In this document: positions 9,472 through 17,810 of the stretch, piece after piece
How the letters are laid out: every line of letters starts with the position of its first letter
Numbering within the stretch: the stretch's first letter is position 1
Assembly: GCA_044868005.1 (NCBI GenBank)
Contig: JBIOVX010000095.1
Span: forward strand, 11,048 to 75,047
Origin: DATARR01 sp044868005
Lineage (GTDB): Bacteria > Acidobacteriota > Thermoanaerobaculia > Multivoradales > UBA5704
Reading direction: 5' to 3'
Length of the DNA stretch: 64,000 bases
The notes under the pieces: model-generated
The model's database searches: none
Told to the model about the DNA's origin: nothing
The model's input: only the letters and a program-made list of their open reading frames with translations
Program-made: the position numbers and the translations under genes

Positions 9472-10077
9472 ATGCGCCAGATCCTCCTCCTCCCCTTCCT
9501 CCTGCTCCTCGCCGCCTGCCGGCCCGACGTGCCCAACCTGGATTCACCGGGACGCACCATCGTCTGCCTGGGCGACTCGATCACCGCTGGCGTCGGGTCG
9601 GGAGCCGGCGAGGCCTATCCGGAGCTGCTGGCGGCGCGCCTGGGCACCGAGGTGATCAACGCGGGAGTCTCCGGCGACACCACGGCCGGCGGGCTCGCGC
9701 GGGTCGATGACGTGCTCGCCAAAGACCCCTGGCTGGTCATCGTCGAGCTCGGCGGCAACGACTTTCTCCGCCAGGTGCCGCCCGAGCAGACCGAGCGGTC
9801 GCTGCGCGGCATCCTCGATCGGCTCCTCTCAGCTCGCGTCGTCCCCTTGCTCGTCGAGATGGACGCGCCCTTCGGCGGCCGCTACCGCGAGATCTACGAG
9901 CGGCTCGGCGACGAGTACCACGTTCCCGTCGTGGAGGATGCCATCGGCGAGATCCTGCGCGACCGGTCTTTGAAGAGCGACGAGATCCATCCCAACGCTC
10001 GGGGACAGCAGGTGCTGGCCGAGGCCGTCGCGGAGGAGATCGAGCCGCTGCTCAAGGCGCGCAGGAAGGCGCGGTGA
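9472..10077 (+). CDS. SGNH/GDSL hydrolase lipoprotein (TesA-like)
   Basis: 201 aa from ATG 9472. Lipoprotein signal LLPFLLLLAAC (lipobox LAAC, Cys near residue 15). SGNH blocks are intact: block I GDSITAG (Ser nucleophile), Gly in INAGVSGDT, block III GGND, block V DEIHPN (Asp/His). Such enzymes are esterases, thioesterases or lysophospholipases; substrate cannot be told. The longer upstream frame runs through the repeat array and is rejected because the lipobox would be internal. The stop overlaps the GTG start of pgeF. Confidence 0.9.
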   Translation: MRQILLLPFLLLLAACRPDVPNLDSPGRTIVCLGDSITAGVGSGAGEAYPELLAARLGTEVINAGVSGDTTAGGLARVDDVLAKDPWLVIVELGGNDFLRQVPPEQTERSLRGILDRLLSARVVPLLVEMDAPFGGRYREIYERLGDEYHVPVVEDAIGEILRDRSLKSDEIHPNARGQQVLAEAVAEEIEPLLKARRKAR

Positions 10078-10760
10078 GCCCGCCCTTCCTCAGCGGTCCG
10101 TCCCTCGTCGCGGACACCTGGGTCTGGCAGGCTCAGCGCGGCGACGTGGAGGTGCGCTTCACCGGCCGCGGCCCCGCGCATGATCGTGAGGAGGTCCTAC
10201 GCGCGATCGCACCCTCCGCGCCGCCGCTCGCCTGGGCGAAGCAGGTCCATTCCGCCGTCGCCTTGCCGGCGCGGCCGGGCACCTGTGGCGAAGGCGACGC
10301 CTTGTTTACCGAAAACAGCGGGCTGGCTCTCTCCGTGGCTACGGCTGACTGCGTGCCTGTACTGATCGCCGGACCGCAGAGTCTCGCGGCGGTCCATGCC
10401 GGCTGGCGAGGAATCGCGGCCGGTGTGATTCCCGCTACAGTGGAGAAGCTGAAGGGGCGACCTGAGGAGTGGACTGCCTGGATCGGGCCTGCGATCGGCG
10501 CCTGCTGCTACGAAGTCGGCGACGACGTGGCCGAGCAGGTCGTTGCCGCGAGCGCGCCTGAAGTGGCGGTCCAAGGGCCGGCGGGGCGTCCTCACCTGGA
10601 CCTCCCCGGCGCCGCACGAATCCAGCTTGCGACGGCCGGAGTCGGAGAGGTGATCGTCCTGCCGCGCTGTACGCTATGTGACGCGGAGACGCTGTGGAGC
10701 TACCGCCGAGAGGGCAAACGGGCAGGCCGGAACATTGCCTTCATCTGGAGAACGCCATAA
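10074..10760 (+). CDS. pgeF: Peptidoglycan editing factor PgeF / YfiH (purine nucleoside phosphorylase-like)
   Basis: 228 aa. GTG start at 10074 overlaps the upstream TGA (GTGA). Family motifs are clear: KQVHSAVA, TADCVPVLIA, the metal/active-site segment AVHAGWRG, and GPAIGACCYEVG. Members (YfiH, LACC1) have been assigned purine nucleoside phosphorylase, adenosine deaminase and, in E. coli PgeF, removal of L-Ser misincorporated in peptidoglycan precursors. The cytoplasmic location and coupling to a lipoprotein esterase fit an envelope-upkeep pair, but the coupling alone does not prove a shared role. Confidence 0.9.
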   Translation: MSPPFLSGPSLVADTWVWQAQRGDVEVRFTGRGPAHDREEVLRAIAPSAPPLAWAKQVHSAVALPARPGTCGEGDALFTENSGLALSVATADCVPVLIAGPQSLAAVHAGWRGIAAGVIPATVEKLKGRPEEWTAWIGPAIGACCYEVGDDVAEQVVAASAPEVAVQGPAGRPHLDLPGAARIQLATAGVGEVIVLPRCTLCDAETLWSYRREGKRAGRNIAFIWRTP

Positions 10761-10787
10761 GGCCCCGCTCTTCAGCAGTCAGGGTGC

Positions 10788-11708
10788 TCAAGCGAGCTCC
10801 CAAATCCAGTCACCGGTGCGCCTGAGGGGACTGGTGATACTAAGACGTCGAGTGTCTCCAGCGGGACTAAAGCTGAAGGTGATTTGGGATTCATCGCTCA
10901 GTTCACGCGCCTGGGTCGTCTCCTTATACGTGTTGACTTTTACTCGCGTAGGAAGGTCAATTACAATGTCTCCGATGTCCTCCAGGAACTCTCCGCCGCT
11001 TCGGAGGGGACGAAAATGCATACAACGACCCACCAATGGTTCGGCTACCTCAATGCTGTGCTTGTGGCCGGCCAGGACTATGGGGGTAGCCTGCCGCGCG
11101 ACGAAGTAAAGAGTAGCCTTGAGATCCCAGCTGTTCTTTTTTCCGTCAGCGGGTGGTCTGTTGTGTGTCTCGTAGTCCCCGATTAGCTGCAAATGCGCGT
11201 CTAGTACCTCAACGAGCGGGAGTGAGGTCTGAGGCACGAGCATACGAATGAGATCCTCATGGCGGGCAGTCCGAACAGCGGTCATATCGCGCCACGGTAC
11301 TTCGAGTTCCACGGATCCACCCCCGGGAGCACCAAATGTGGGGTTCTTCCATAGGTATGGTGCCCGACTCGTGTCGATCAGAAGCGCGACGATAGTATTT
11401 TCACGCCAATGAACCGTCAGAGCCGTGACGCTCGGATGCGGGGGAGCTAAGTGTGAGAGGACGCTGGGCCACCAATTGGCCAGTTCTTCAGAACTGAGGT
11501 CCGCAGGAGTAGCGTCCTCGCTGACACCTATTAACCACAGAATAGGCTCTCCCAACGCTGCGTTGGCATGTCCAGCGATTCTGCGTGCTGCCCTAGACAC
11601 ATCCGGCCAATCACGTTTGATCTCTACCCTGGAATCCTCGATCGGTTGAGATCGCTCAAGACTTGCAAGTACACGAAGTGCCCACTCTTCAATCTGGCTG
11701 GCACGCAT
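10788..11708 (-). CDS. AlbA_2/Schlafen-like putative DNA-binding protein
   Basis: 306 aa. The N-terminal third has the AlbA_2 (divergent AAA-4 / Schlafen-core-like) layout: VEIKRDWPD, then AARRIAGHANA and ILWLIGVSED, corresponding to the E-x-K...A-x-AN...G-G/I-I-G-x pattern. The central and C-terminal parts (LTVHWRENTIVALLIDTSRAPY; the all-beta last 100 residues) are not recognised. Base composition is clearly lower in GC than the flanking housekeeping genes, suggesting horizontal gain. Proteins of this class occur as regulators and in defence loci. It lies alone between pgeF (convergent) and the DUF4258 module. Moderate confidence in the domain, none in a specific role. Confidence 0.6.
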   Translation of the reverse strand: MRASQIEEWALRVLASLERSQPIEDSRVEIKRDWPDVSRAARRIAGHANAALGEPILWLIGVSEDATPADLSSEELANWWPSVLSHLAPPHPSVTALTVHWRENTIVALLIDTSRAPYLWKNPTFGAPGGGSVELEVPWRDMTAVRTARHEDLIRMLVPQTSLPLVEVLDAHLQLIGDYETHNRPPADGKKNSWDLKATLYFVARQATPIVLAGHKHSIEVAEPLVGRCMHFRPLRSGGEFLEDIGDIVIDLPTRVKVNTYKETTQARELSDESQITFSFSPAGDTRRLSITSPLRRTGDWIWELA

Positions 11709-11809
11709 ATTTTGGACCGAGTGACACTACCCCAAGGACAGAAGGTCCCTTATGTTATCTTCAGCAGCGGCGAAGCCATCGCTGCAACTTAGCTCTATGC
11801 CATGTCTAA

Positions 11810-12022
11810 TCATGCCGAGACTGGAGTCAGGCGATAAACGCACCCCACCTTGCTCGCTTTACTGACGTCCCCACGACGAAGCGCTTCACGGACAGTATCG
11901 AGCTTCTCGGCATCCTCGAGCGACAGATACGGCGACCACTCCTCTTCTGTCACAATGAGCTCGACTTCGACCTCTGCCGCGTATTCGCCTTCATGGACGA
12001 ATTTTCTGTGACGTCTTCTCAT
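11810..12022 (-). CDS. Small conserved partner of DUF4258 protein (antitoxin-like)
   Basis: 70 aa from ATG 12022, which overlaps the stop of the DUF4258 gene (ATGA). Basic start (MRRRHRKFVHEGEY), an alternating beta region (AAEVEVELIV), then a helix (LEDAEKLDTVREALRRGD) and a short basic strand ending RLTPV. It has no Cys pairs, so it is not the zinc-type YgiT/MqsA antitoxin. The length, position and coupling suggest it is the partner of the toxin-like gene upstream, perhaps the antitoxin. A longer frame to 12055 exists but ignores the coupling. Confidence 0.6.
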   Translation of the reverse strand: MRRRHRKFVHEGEYAAEVEVELIVTEEEWSPYLSLEDAEKLDTVREALRRGDVSKASKVGCVYRLTPVSA

Positions 12023-12345
12023 TGGTTTCTCCGGCGTTTGAAATCTTCGGTCCATCTCTCCGGCTCAGGTCTGTACGCGGTCAAGAGTACGGCTGGAGAT
12101 GCCTTGCCGCGCGGGATTCCCCAGACAACATGGATCGGACCGTCGCCTTCGTCTCTCTGCAGCACCAGGACGCAGGGTCCTTTCGGATATTCTGGATAGT
12201 CCTCGAGTACCTCACCCTCGTGAACTCCAGCAAGAACCTCGCGGACCAGAATACCATCGGCGGCGAGCTCGTCGTAGCCATGCTCTGAGACTCGGACATC
12301 GCGACTAGCGACCAACTCGAGGATTCGCTCGAAGGTTTGGCTCAT
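12019..12345 (-). CDS. DUF4258 domain protein (RelE/BrnT-like putative toxin)
   Basis: 108 aa. The sequence follows the DUF4258 pattern: RVSEHGYDEL, GEVLEDYPEYPKGPC, PIHVVWGIPRG, LLTAYRPEPERWTEDFKRRR. DUF4258 proteins resemble the small beta-rich RelE/BrnT toxins, and many are paired with a small neighbour, as here. ATG 12345 overlaps the rlmN stop (ATGA), and its own stop overlaps the next ATG, so the three genes are read in one coupled chain. Toxin activity is inference. The two small genes are slightly lower in GC than rlmN. Confidence 0.7.
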   Translation of the reverse strand: MSQTFERILELVASRDVRVSEHGYDELAADGILVREVLAGVHEGEVLEDYPEYPKGPCVLVLQRDEGDGPIHVVWGIPRGKASPAVLLTAYRPEPERWTEDFKRRRNQ

Positions 12346-13433
12346 TTAGAGGCCCGTCGGCCCCGCGCCTCGCGCCCGAACGCGCGGAGCTGGCCGCAGG
12401 CGGCGCTCACGTCGTCGCCGCGGCGCCGGCGCACCGTGGCGATCCAGCCGCGACGGCGCAGGCGCTCCTTGAAGGCCTCGATACGCTCGTCGTCCGGCGG
12501 CACCATCTGCTGCCCAAGCACCGGATCGGGATTGATCGGAATCAGATTGACCTTGGCGCGCAGCCCGGAAAGCAGGCGCGACAGCCGGTCGGCATCCTGA
12601 TCGCGGTCGTTGAGATCGCGGATCAGGATGTATTCGAAGGTGAGCTTGCGCCCCTTCTCCAGCGGGTAGCGGCGCAGCGCCGCCATCAGCTCGGCGAGAG
12701 GGTAGGTGCGGTTGACCGGCATGATGCGGGCGCGGAGATCGTCGTCCGCCGCGTGCAGGGAGATCGCCAGGTTGGGCCGCCGCTCCCAGCCGGCCATCTC
12801 CTCGAGGCCGGGAAGGATTCCCACCGTCGAGACGGTGATGCGGTGCGGCGAGATCCATTCGGTCAGGATGTCGAGCGCCGCCTTGACGTTCTCCAGGTTG
12901 AGCAGCGGCTCGCCCATCCCCATGAAGACGATATTGAGCCCTTCCATGGCGAGGCCGCGGTCGGCGCGGATGGCGAGCACCTGGCCGACGATCTCGCCGG
13001 CGGTGAGGTTCCGCCCGGCGCCCCAGTAGCCGGTGACGCAGAAGGTGCAGGCGAGGGCGCAGCCAGCCTGGCTGGAGATGCAGAAGGTACGGCGGCCACG
13101 GTCCGGGATGTCCACCGCTTCGATGGTGGCGCCGTCGGCCAGACGCAGCAGGTACTTGCAGGTGCCGTCCGCCGAGAGGTGACGGGAAGCGATCTCCGGC
13201 AGGCCGACGCGGAAGCGCTCGGCGAGCCGCAGCCGCAGCTCCTGCGGCAGATCGGTCATCTCCGAGAAGTCGCGCGCCGCGCGCTCGTAGAGCGCCCGAT
13301 AGATCTGCCGGGCGCGGAAGGGCCGGTCGACGAGCGGGCCGAGCGCCTCCTCCAGGCGTGCGCGCGGCAGGCCCAGCAGATCGGCGCGCCCGGTCTGCGG
13401 CTCGGTGTGGGGTTGAATCTCCGTCGTGATCAT
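12342..13433 (-). CDS. rlmN: Dual-specificity rRNA/tRNA methyltransferase RlmN
   Basis: 363 aa. Radical-SAM enzyme that methylates C2 of A2503 in 23S rRNA (and A37 of some tRNAs). The iron-sulfur motif CALACTFC (CxxxCxxC) sits near residue 127, preceded by FCISSQAGC; the GMGEPLLN segment and AISLHAADD follow. A C-terminal Cys for the methyl-transfer relay is present in DDVSAACGQL. Upstream by 44 bp is a hypothetical gene on the same strand; downstream it is translationally coupled to the DUF4258 pair, an unexpected partner set. Confidence 0.96.
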   Translation of the reverse strand: MITTEIQPHTEPQTGRADLLGLPRARLEEALGPLVDRPFRARQIYRALYERAARDFSEMTDLPQELRLRLAERFRVGLPEIASRHLSADGTCKYLLRLADGATIEAVDIPDRGRRTFCISSQAGCALACTFCVTGYWGAGRNLTAGEIVGQVLAIRADRGLAMEGLNIVFMGMGEPLLNLENVKAALDILTEWISPHRITVSTVGILPGLEEMAGWERRPNLAISLHAADDDLRARIMPVNRTYPLAELMAALRRYPLEKGRKLTFEYILIRDLNDRDQDADRLSRLLSGLRAKVNLIPINPDPVLGQQMVPPDDERIEAFKERLRRRGWIATVRRRRGDDVSAACGQLRAFGREARGRRASK

Positions 13434-13477
13434 GGCGCTCCGGGTATGGAGCGGCGAGGCCCGATGGGGGAAGAGCT

Positions 13478-13882
13478 TCAGGTGACCCGGCGCCGGCGCA
13501 GGCGCCGCGTGGGATCGATGCCGATCGAGCGCAGGAACGACAGGTCGCGGATGTCGATCTGGAAGGTCGGCTCACCGGACGTCAGCCGCGGCGCCGTGGT
13601 GAAGGTGAGGGGTTCCAGCTCGCTCAGGTCGCGCTTGCAGTCCACCAGAAGATAGAGGGAGTAACCCTCTTCGCGGATCTTGCGCAGCGTACGGTTGACG
13701 TCCGTCGATTCCGAGATCGCCTCGGAAAGGGCGCGCCGCAGCTCGCGTAGCATCTGATGGAGCTTGTCGTCCAGTGCCAAATCCTCCGGGCTCCGTCTGT
13801 GGGCCGACGCCGGATTATCCCTTGCGTTCCACAGGGTGTCAAACCGCTCCGCCGCCTCCAACAGACGGCGCCGGACGCTCAT
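13478..13882 (-). CDS. Hypothetical protein
   Basis: 134 aa, not recognised. A helical N-terminal half with probable coiled-coil character (LHQMLRELRRALSEAI) is followed by beta-like segments (YSLYLLVDCKRD; PLTFTTAPRL; PTFQIDIRDLSFLRSIGID) and an Arg-rich C-terminus. No signal peptide or membrane segment. It is divergent from the AmgK-like gene (90-bp gap) and precedes rlmN on the same strand by 44 bp. GC and codon use match the neighbours, so it is probably a real lineage gene. Confidence 0.65.
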   Translation of the reverse strand: MSVRRRLLEAAERFDTLWNARDNPASAHRRSPEDLALDDKLHQMLRELRRALSEAISESTDVNRTLRKIREEGYSLYLLVDCKRDLSELEPLTFTTAPRLTSGEPTFQIDIRDLSFLRSIGIDPTRRLRRRRVT

Positions 13883-13971
13883 TCCAAGGCGTCTTCTCAG
13901 CAGTCTAGCATGGTAGTCTACGCGCTTCCTGTCTGGCTTTCAGCAGGTTTTCCACAGGAGAGCGACGCGGC

Positions 13972-14982
13972 ATGAGCGAGCCCACCACGGCCGCGGTAGA
14001 GACCGCCGAGCTGGCGGCGTGGCTCACCGCGGTGGGACGCGAAGCGCGCGTGATCCAGCCCCTGCCGGGCGACGTCTCGCCGCGCCGCTACTTCCGCATG
14101 CTGCTCGCCGATGGCAGCGGCGCCATCCTCGCCACCTATCCGCCCCAGGTGCGGGAGATCTGCCCGCGGTTCCTGCGCACCACCACGATCCTGCACGATG
14201 CCGGCGTGCGAGTGCCGCGCGTGCTCGCCGAGGATTGCGCGGCGGGCTGGATGCTGCTCGAGGACTTCGGGCCGCGGACGCTCGGCGATTGGGGGAAGGG
14301 CCGCTCGTGGGACGAGATCGGGCCTTACTTCGAGCACGCGCTCGATCTCGCTCGCCGCATCGCTCGCCTGCGTCCGGACGAGGTCGCGGCGCTCAATCCG
14401 ACCCTCGGCCACGAGTTGCTGGCGCGGGAGCTGGCGCAGACCTGGGAGGTGTTTCTCGTGCCGCAGGGTCTGGTGAACGATCCGGCCTTGGCGGCGGACC
14501 TGCGCCAGGCGCTCGACGCCCTCTGCGACCGCCTTGCCGCCGAGCCGCCGGTGCCCTGCCACCGCGACTTCATGGCGCGCAACCTCATGCCGCTCTCCGA
14601 GCCGGGAAGGCTCGCGGTGCTGGACCACCAAGACCTGCGCCTGGGGCCGCCGCTCTACGACGTGGCCTCACTGCTCAACGACACGCTGTTTCCACCGCCC
14701 GGCGTGGAAGCATCGCTGCTGGCGCCCATTCTCTCTTCGCCCGCCGACCGCGAGCGCTACCACCTCGCCGCGGCTCAGCGCACGCTCAAGGCGGTGGGGA
14801 CCTACGCCTCCTTCGCCCGCCGGGGCGCCGCGCGCCACGTACCGCTCATCGCGCCGACGCTCGCGCGCTTCGTGAGCCATTTCTCCCGCCTCGCGGAGGG
14901 CGGACCGCTCGCGCCGCGCCTCGCCCGCGCCTGGAGCTGCGCCCTCGAATCGGAAAGCCTCGCCGCCGATCTGCTAGACTGA
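13972..14982 (+). CDS. amgK: AmgK-like N-acetylmuramate/N-acetylglucosamine kinase (APH family)
   Basis: 336 aa. Aminoglycoside-phosphotransferase-fold kinase of the AmgK/COG3178 type. Visible are the family phrase DVSPRRYFRM, MLLEDFGPRTL, the catalytic loop PCHRDFMARNLM (Asp and Asn) and the metal motif VLDHQDLRLGPPLYDVASL. AmgK phosphorylates the anomeric hydroxyl of MurNAc/GlcNAc in a cell-wall recycling path together with MurU. No murU follows; tatA does, 37 bp on. Symbol is given by motif similarity; the sugar specificity is inferred. Confidence 0.8.
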   Translation: MSEPTTAAVETAELAAWLTAVGREARVIQPLPGDVSPRRYFRMLLADGSGAILATYPPQVREICPRFLRTTTILHDAGVRVPRVLAEDCAAGWMLLEDFGPRTLGDWGKGRSWDEIGPYFEHALDLARRIARLRPDEVAALNPTLGHELLARELAQTWEVFLVPQGLVNDPALAADLRQALDALCDRLAAEPPVPCHRDFMARNLMPLSEPGRLAVLDHQDLRLGPPLYDVASLLNDTLFPPPGVEASLLAPILSSPADRERYHLAAAQRTLKAVGTYASFARRGAARHVPLIAPTLARFVSHFSRLAEGGPLAPRLARAWSCALESESLAADLLD

Positions 14983-15019
14983 GCTCCTGTAGGGGCCACG
15001 ACAGCCCTCGGAGATCCTT

Positions 15020-15208
15020 ATGCCTAATCTCGGTGCTTCAGAGCTCGTCATCATCTTCCTCATCATCGTCGTGCTCTTCGGCGCCAGCCGGATTCCGCAG
15101 ATCGGCCGCGGCCTCGGCGAGGGGATCCGCAACTTCAAGAAGGGATTGAAGGGCGGCGAGAACGACGTCGAGCAGATCCCCGAGAAGACCGGGACGCGGA
15201 ACCCCTGA
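15020..15208 (+). CDS. tatA: Sec-independent translocase TatA/TatE-like subunit
   Basis: 62 aa. One N-terminal transmembrane helix (LVIIFLIIVVLFGASRIP), the hinge and the amphipathic helix IGRGLGEGIRNFKKGLKGG, then a short charged tail: the TatA/E layout. It forms the pore-side oligomer of the twin-arginine export path. TatB/TatC are not in the window. A protein with a plausible Tat signal is encoded at 53385. ATG 15020 has GGAGA upstream at a good distance. Confidence 0.93.
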   Translation: MPNLGASELVIIFLIIVVLFGASRIPQIGRGLGEGIRNFKKGLKGGENDVEQIPEKTGTRNP

Positions 15209-15253
15209 GCCGCCGCGCCGCTCTGGCGCGCGCGAATGCCCCGATGGCGCCTT

Positions 15254-15982
15254 TTAGACTCCCTCTCTCCCGGTGAGGAGATTCGGGGAGGGAGGAAGAG
15301 CGCGCTGGTTGTACTCCTCGTAGCGGGCCAGCACCTTGCGCACGTACTGCCGCGTCTCCCGATAGGGAGGGATGCCGCCGTAGCGGGCCACGGCCCCCGG
15401 ACCCGCATTGTAGGCGGCGAGCGCCAACTGCAGATCGCCGTCGTACTCCTCGAGCAGGCCGCCGATATAGCGGCTCCCCACGTCGACGTTGGCGTACGGA
15501 TCGAAGAGATCGCTCGCGCCGTAGGCCTCGCCCACGCAGGGGCGGACCTGCATGAGCCCCAAGGCGCCCCGGGGCGAGACGGCGCCGGGCGAGAAGCCGG
15601 ACTCGACCGCCACGATGGCGGCGACGAAGAGGCCGTCGACGCGGTGGCGCTCGGCGGCCAGCGAAATGGCGGCGCCGTAGGGGAGGCCGTGCAGGAACCG
15701 GCGCTGGGCTTCGAGGTCAGGGCCGGGCTGGAAGAGCGAGATCTGCCGCGGCCCGGGCGTGCTGGCGGCGACCAGATCCTGCGGCAGGAAGACGTGGAAC
15801 CGCCGTTCGGCGGCGCTGCTTCCGGAGACCATCCATCGCGCAAGGTCTTGCAGCTCGGCAGCGTCGTCTCCCGGCGGGAGTTGGTGAGGATCGGGTACGT
15901 CGGACGTCGAATTGAACGGGAGTCCCAGGAACAAGACCGTCGCAAGGACAGTCAGGGGGACCCGGAGTTGTCGTGTCTTCAA
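15254..15982 (-). CDS. Lytic transglycosylase (SLT domain)
   Basis: 242 aa. Signal peptide-like start (LRVPLTVLATVLFLGL). The SLT catalytic core occupies roughly residues 90-235: catalytic Glu in AIVAVESGF, then SPRGALGLMQVRP, and the AYNAGPGAVARYGG motif, ending with ETRQYVRKVLARYEEY. It cleaves peptidoglycan between MurNAc and GlcNAc with 1,6-anhydro product. Convergent with tatA. Its product would feed the amino-sugar recycling suggested by the amgK-like gene nearby, though this is context only. Confidence 0.93.
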   Translation of the reverse strand: MKTRQLRVPLTVLATVLFLGLPFNSTSDVPDPHQLPPGDDAAELQDLARWMVSGSSAAERRFHVFLPQDLVAASTPGPRQISLFQPGPDLEAQRRFLHGLPYGAAISLAAERHRVDGLFVAAIVAVESGFSPGAVSPRGALGLMQVRPCVGEAYGASDLFDPYANVDVGSRYIGGLLEEYDGDLQLALAAYNAGPGAVARYGGIPPYRETRQYVRKVLARYEEYNQRALPPSPNLLTGREGV

Positions 15983-16117
15983 GCAGCCTCTCCTGGAAAA
16001 AATTACACACCCCGGCCTTGCAGTCGGGGTTGAACCGGATGCTTCTGAGGAAACGGAATGCTGCGAAATCGGTGCCAGATTGGAGCCGCCGGGGCGGTTC
16101 CGAACGAATCCTTCGGC

Positions 16118-16435
16118 TCAGGTCATCGAAGATTCGGGGGCGGAGCCGTTGGTGGAGCGGCGATGGCGGCGCGGCTGCCGGCGGCCGGGCAGGTCATAAT
16201 CTTCCACTCCGATGCCGAGGTCGGAGACCTTGTTGCGCAAGGTATTGCGGTGGACGCCGAGAGACCGCGCGGAGCGGCAGAAGTTCCCCCGGTTCGACTT
16301 GAGCGAGGCCACGATGAACTGCCGTTCGAACTCCCGTCTCGCCTGTTCCAGCGTCACGCCCCTGCGTACGAGCTCATCGACGATCAGAAACAGGCGTCCG
16401 TTGAGAGTCTGTTCGGCCAAGAGCTGTCCCCTCAC
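16118..16435 (-). CDS. Fis-type helix-turn-helix regulator
   Basis: 105 aa stand-alone protein. The Fis-like HTH lies at about residues 35-75: ERQFIVASLKSNRGNFCRSA, then RSLGVHRNTLRNKVSDLGI. This is the DNA-binding domain usually found at the end of NtrC-type activators, here without receiver or AAA+ domain. The tail is basic and Ser/Pro-rich. Located between the LysM gene and the lytic transglycosylase gene, all on the minus strand, with 70-135-bp gaps. Targets unknown. Confidence 0.8.
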   Translation of the reverse strand: MRGQLLAEQTLNGRLFLIVDELVRRGVTLEQARREFERQFIVASLKSNRGNFCRSARSLGVHRNTLRNKVSDLGIGVEDYDLPGRRQPRRHRRSTNGSAPESSMT

Positions 16436-16505
16436 TCAGAGATCGTAAGCTGACAGCTTACCACAGGCGCTTGGGTCTCCCAAGCGCCGCGCTGCAACCT
16501 TCTTC

Positions 16506-17687
16506 CTATTTTGGATCGAGCCGGTCGCCGAGATGGACCGGGTACCGCGACTCGATGATCTTGGCGACCGAGAAGCGTCTGTGCACCGAAAGCACCGCGA
16601 GCTCGCCGAGAACGATGGGCGGCAGCCCGGGCCGGTTCTCGCGATAGATGGTGTACATGTCTCCCGGCGTCGCATCCTGTTCGCCGACGTCGATGTGAAC
16701 GACGTGATCGGCGCCGAGCGCGAGGATGTCATCCTTGGCATAGATGATCGACGGCGAGCCTTGCAGCTTCTCCGCCGCGACGGGGAAGTTCACGGGCCGC
16801 AAGGCGGTGCTGCGCCCGAGCGGCACCGGCTCCGGCTCGAACGGCGTGAGGAGCGAGCCCACCAGGATCGCATCGCAGGTATAGATGACCTCGGCGATGG
16901 CGGTCGTCTCCTGCACCGAAAGGATGCGCAAGCGGCCGAGATAGCGGTAATACCGGCCCACCACCTCGTCGCGCAGCGGATGGACGATCGGCCGGCCGGG
17001 TGCGATGGCGGTGTACAGGGTTCCGGGTGAGAGGCCACTGGAGCGGCCGCCGCTGACGTAGACGATGTCGCCCGTCGCCATGCCGGTCTTGACGGCGCCG
17101 GGAGGTCCGTAGCCGAGCGTGCCGGTCTGCCTTCCCATCGCCGGCACGAAGAGGTGGTTGTGCAGATCGAGGCCGTCGAACTCCGAGCCGATGATCGAGT
17201 AGGAGAACTGCTCGTCGAGATCGCCGATGTAGCCCTGGCAGTAGATGTCGGACTCGCCGCCCAGCGGCACTGGCTCGCCGATGACTTCGGTGGCGGTGAG
17301 GGCGCCTTCGGGCGGCGCTTCGGCCGGAGTTTCACCCGGCGCGCCCGGAGGTCCCCCCTCGGTCAGCGTCTCGGCCGGCGCCACCTGGATGCCCAACGCC
17401 AGCGGATCTCCGGGGTAGATCCAGTGCGCGTCGAGGACGTACTGGTTCTTCTCCCAGATCTGCGGCCACAGGTAGGGATTGCCGAGATACTTGGCGGCGA
17501 GGTCCCACAGCGTATCGCCCTTGATGACGATGTGGACCTGCTCTCCCGGCGGCGGCGTGGGCGGATTCCAGGCCGTCCAGTGATCGCCCACCAGGTGGAG
17601 GTCCTGCGGCGGCCGGTCGGCGGCGGAAACCATCGTCGAACCAACCAAGAGGATCGCGAGCACGAAACTGGTACGCCGCACTCTCAT
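16506..17687 (-). CDS. LysM domain exported protein
   Basis: 393 aa from ATG 17687, chosen because AGGAGG lies just upstream at ideal spacing and the N-terminus becomes a signal peptide (TSFVLAILLVGSTMVSAA). A LysM domain follows at about residues 50-100 (HIVIKGDTLWDLAAKYLGNPYLW ... IYPGDPLALG, quoted in parts), then an Ala/Pro/Glu linker. The ~250-residue C-terminal part is beta-rich with internal repeats (GDIVYVSGG; HVVHIDVGEQDATPGDMYTIYRE), not recognised. The gene binds peptidoglycan by its LysM. A well-formed promoter lies at 17746-17774. Confidence 0.9.
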   Translation of the reverse strand: MRVRRTSFVLAILLVGSTMVSAADRPPQDLHLVGDHWTAWNPPTPPPGEQVHIVIKGDTLWDLAAKYLGNPYLWPQIWEKNQYVLDAHWIYPGDPLALGIQVAPAETLTEGGPPGAPGETPAEAPPEGALTATEVIGEPVPLGGESDIYCQGYIGDLDEQFSYSIIGSEFDGLDLHNHLFVPAMGRQTGTLGYGPPGAVKTGMATGDIVYVSGGRSSGLSPGTLYTAIAPGRPIVHPLRDEVVGRYYRYLGRLRILSVQETTAIAEVIYTCDAILVGSLLTPFEPEPVPLGRSTALRPVNFPVAAEKLQGSPSIIYAKDDILALGADHVVHIDVGEQDATPGDMYTIYRENRPGLPPIVLGELAVLSVHRRFSVAKIIESRYPVHLGDRLDPK

Positions 17688-17745
17688 GAAAGACCTCCTG
17701 CGCGCCGGGAGCCGGGGAGGAAAGATAGTCGAGTCTCTATGCTTT

Positions 17746-17774
17746 AAAATAGACCGTTCGCCTTCAACTGTCAA
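17746..17774 (-). promoter_or_regulatory. Sigma70-type promoter for the LysM gene
   Basis: On the minus strand: TTGACA (17774-17769), 17-nt spacer, TATTTT (17751-17746). Expected start near 17739 leaves a ~50-nt leader with an AGGAGG site before ATG 17687. AT-rich compared with the surroundings. Confidence 0.7.
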
Positions 17775-17810
17775 GCTTTATCGGCGAGCAGCTCAGGTGC
17801 CGCTTGAGCT

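Noticed and set aside
8949..9584. Minus-strand N-terminal extension of the DUF1287 protein through the repeats
   Set aside because: Would bury a good signal peptide beginning at 8948; sequence is low-complexity Pro/Val/Cys repeats.
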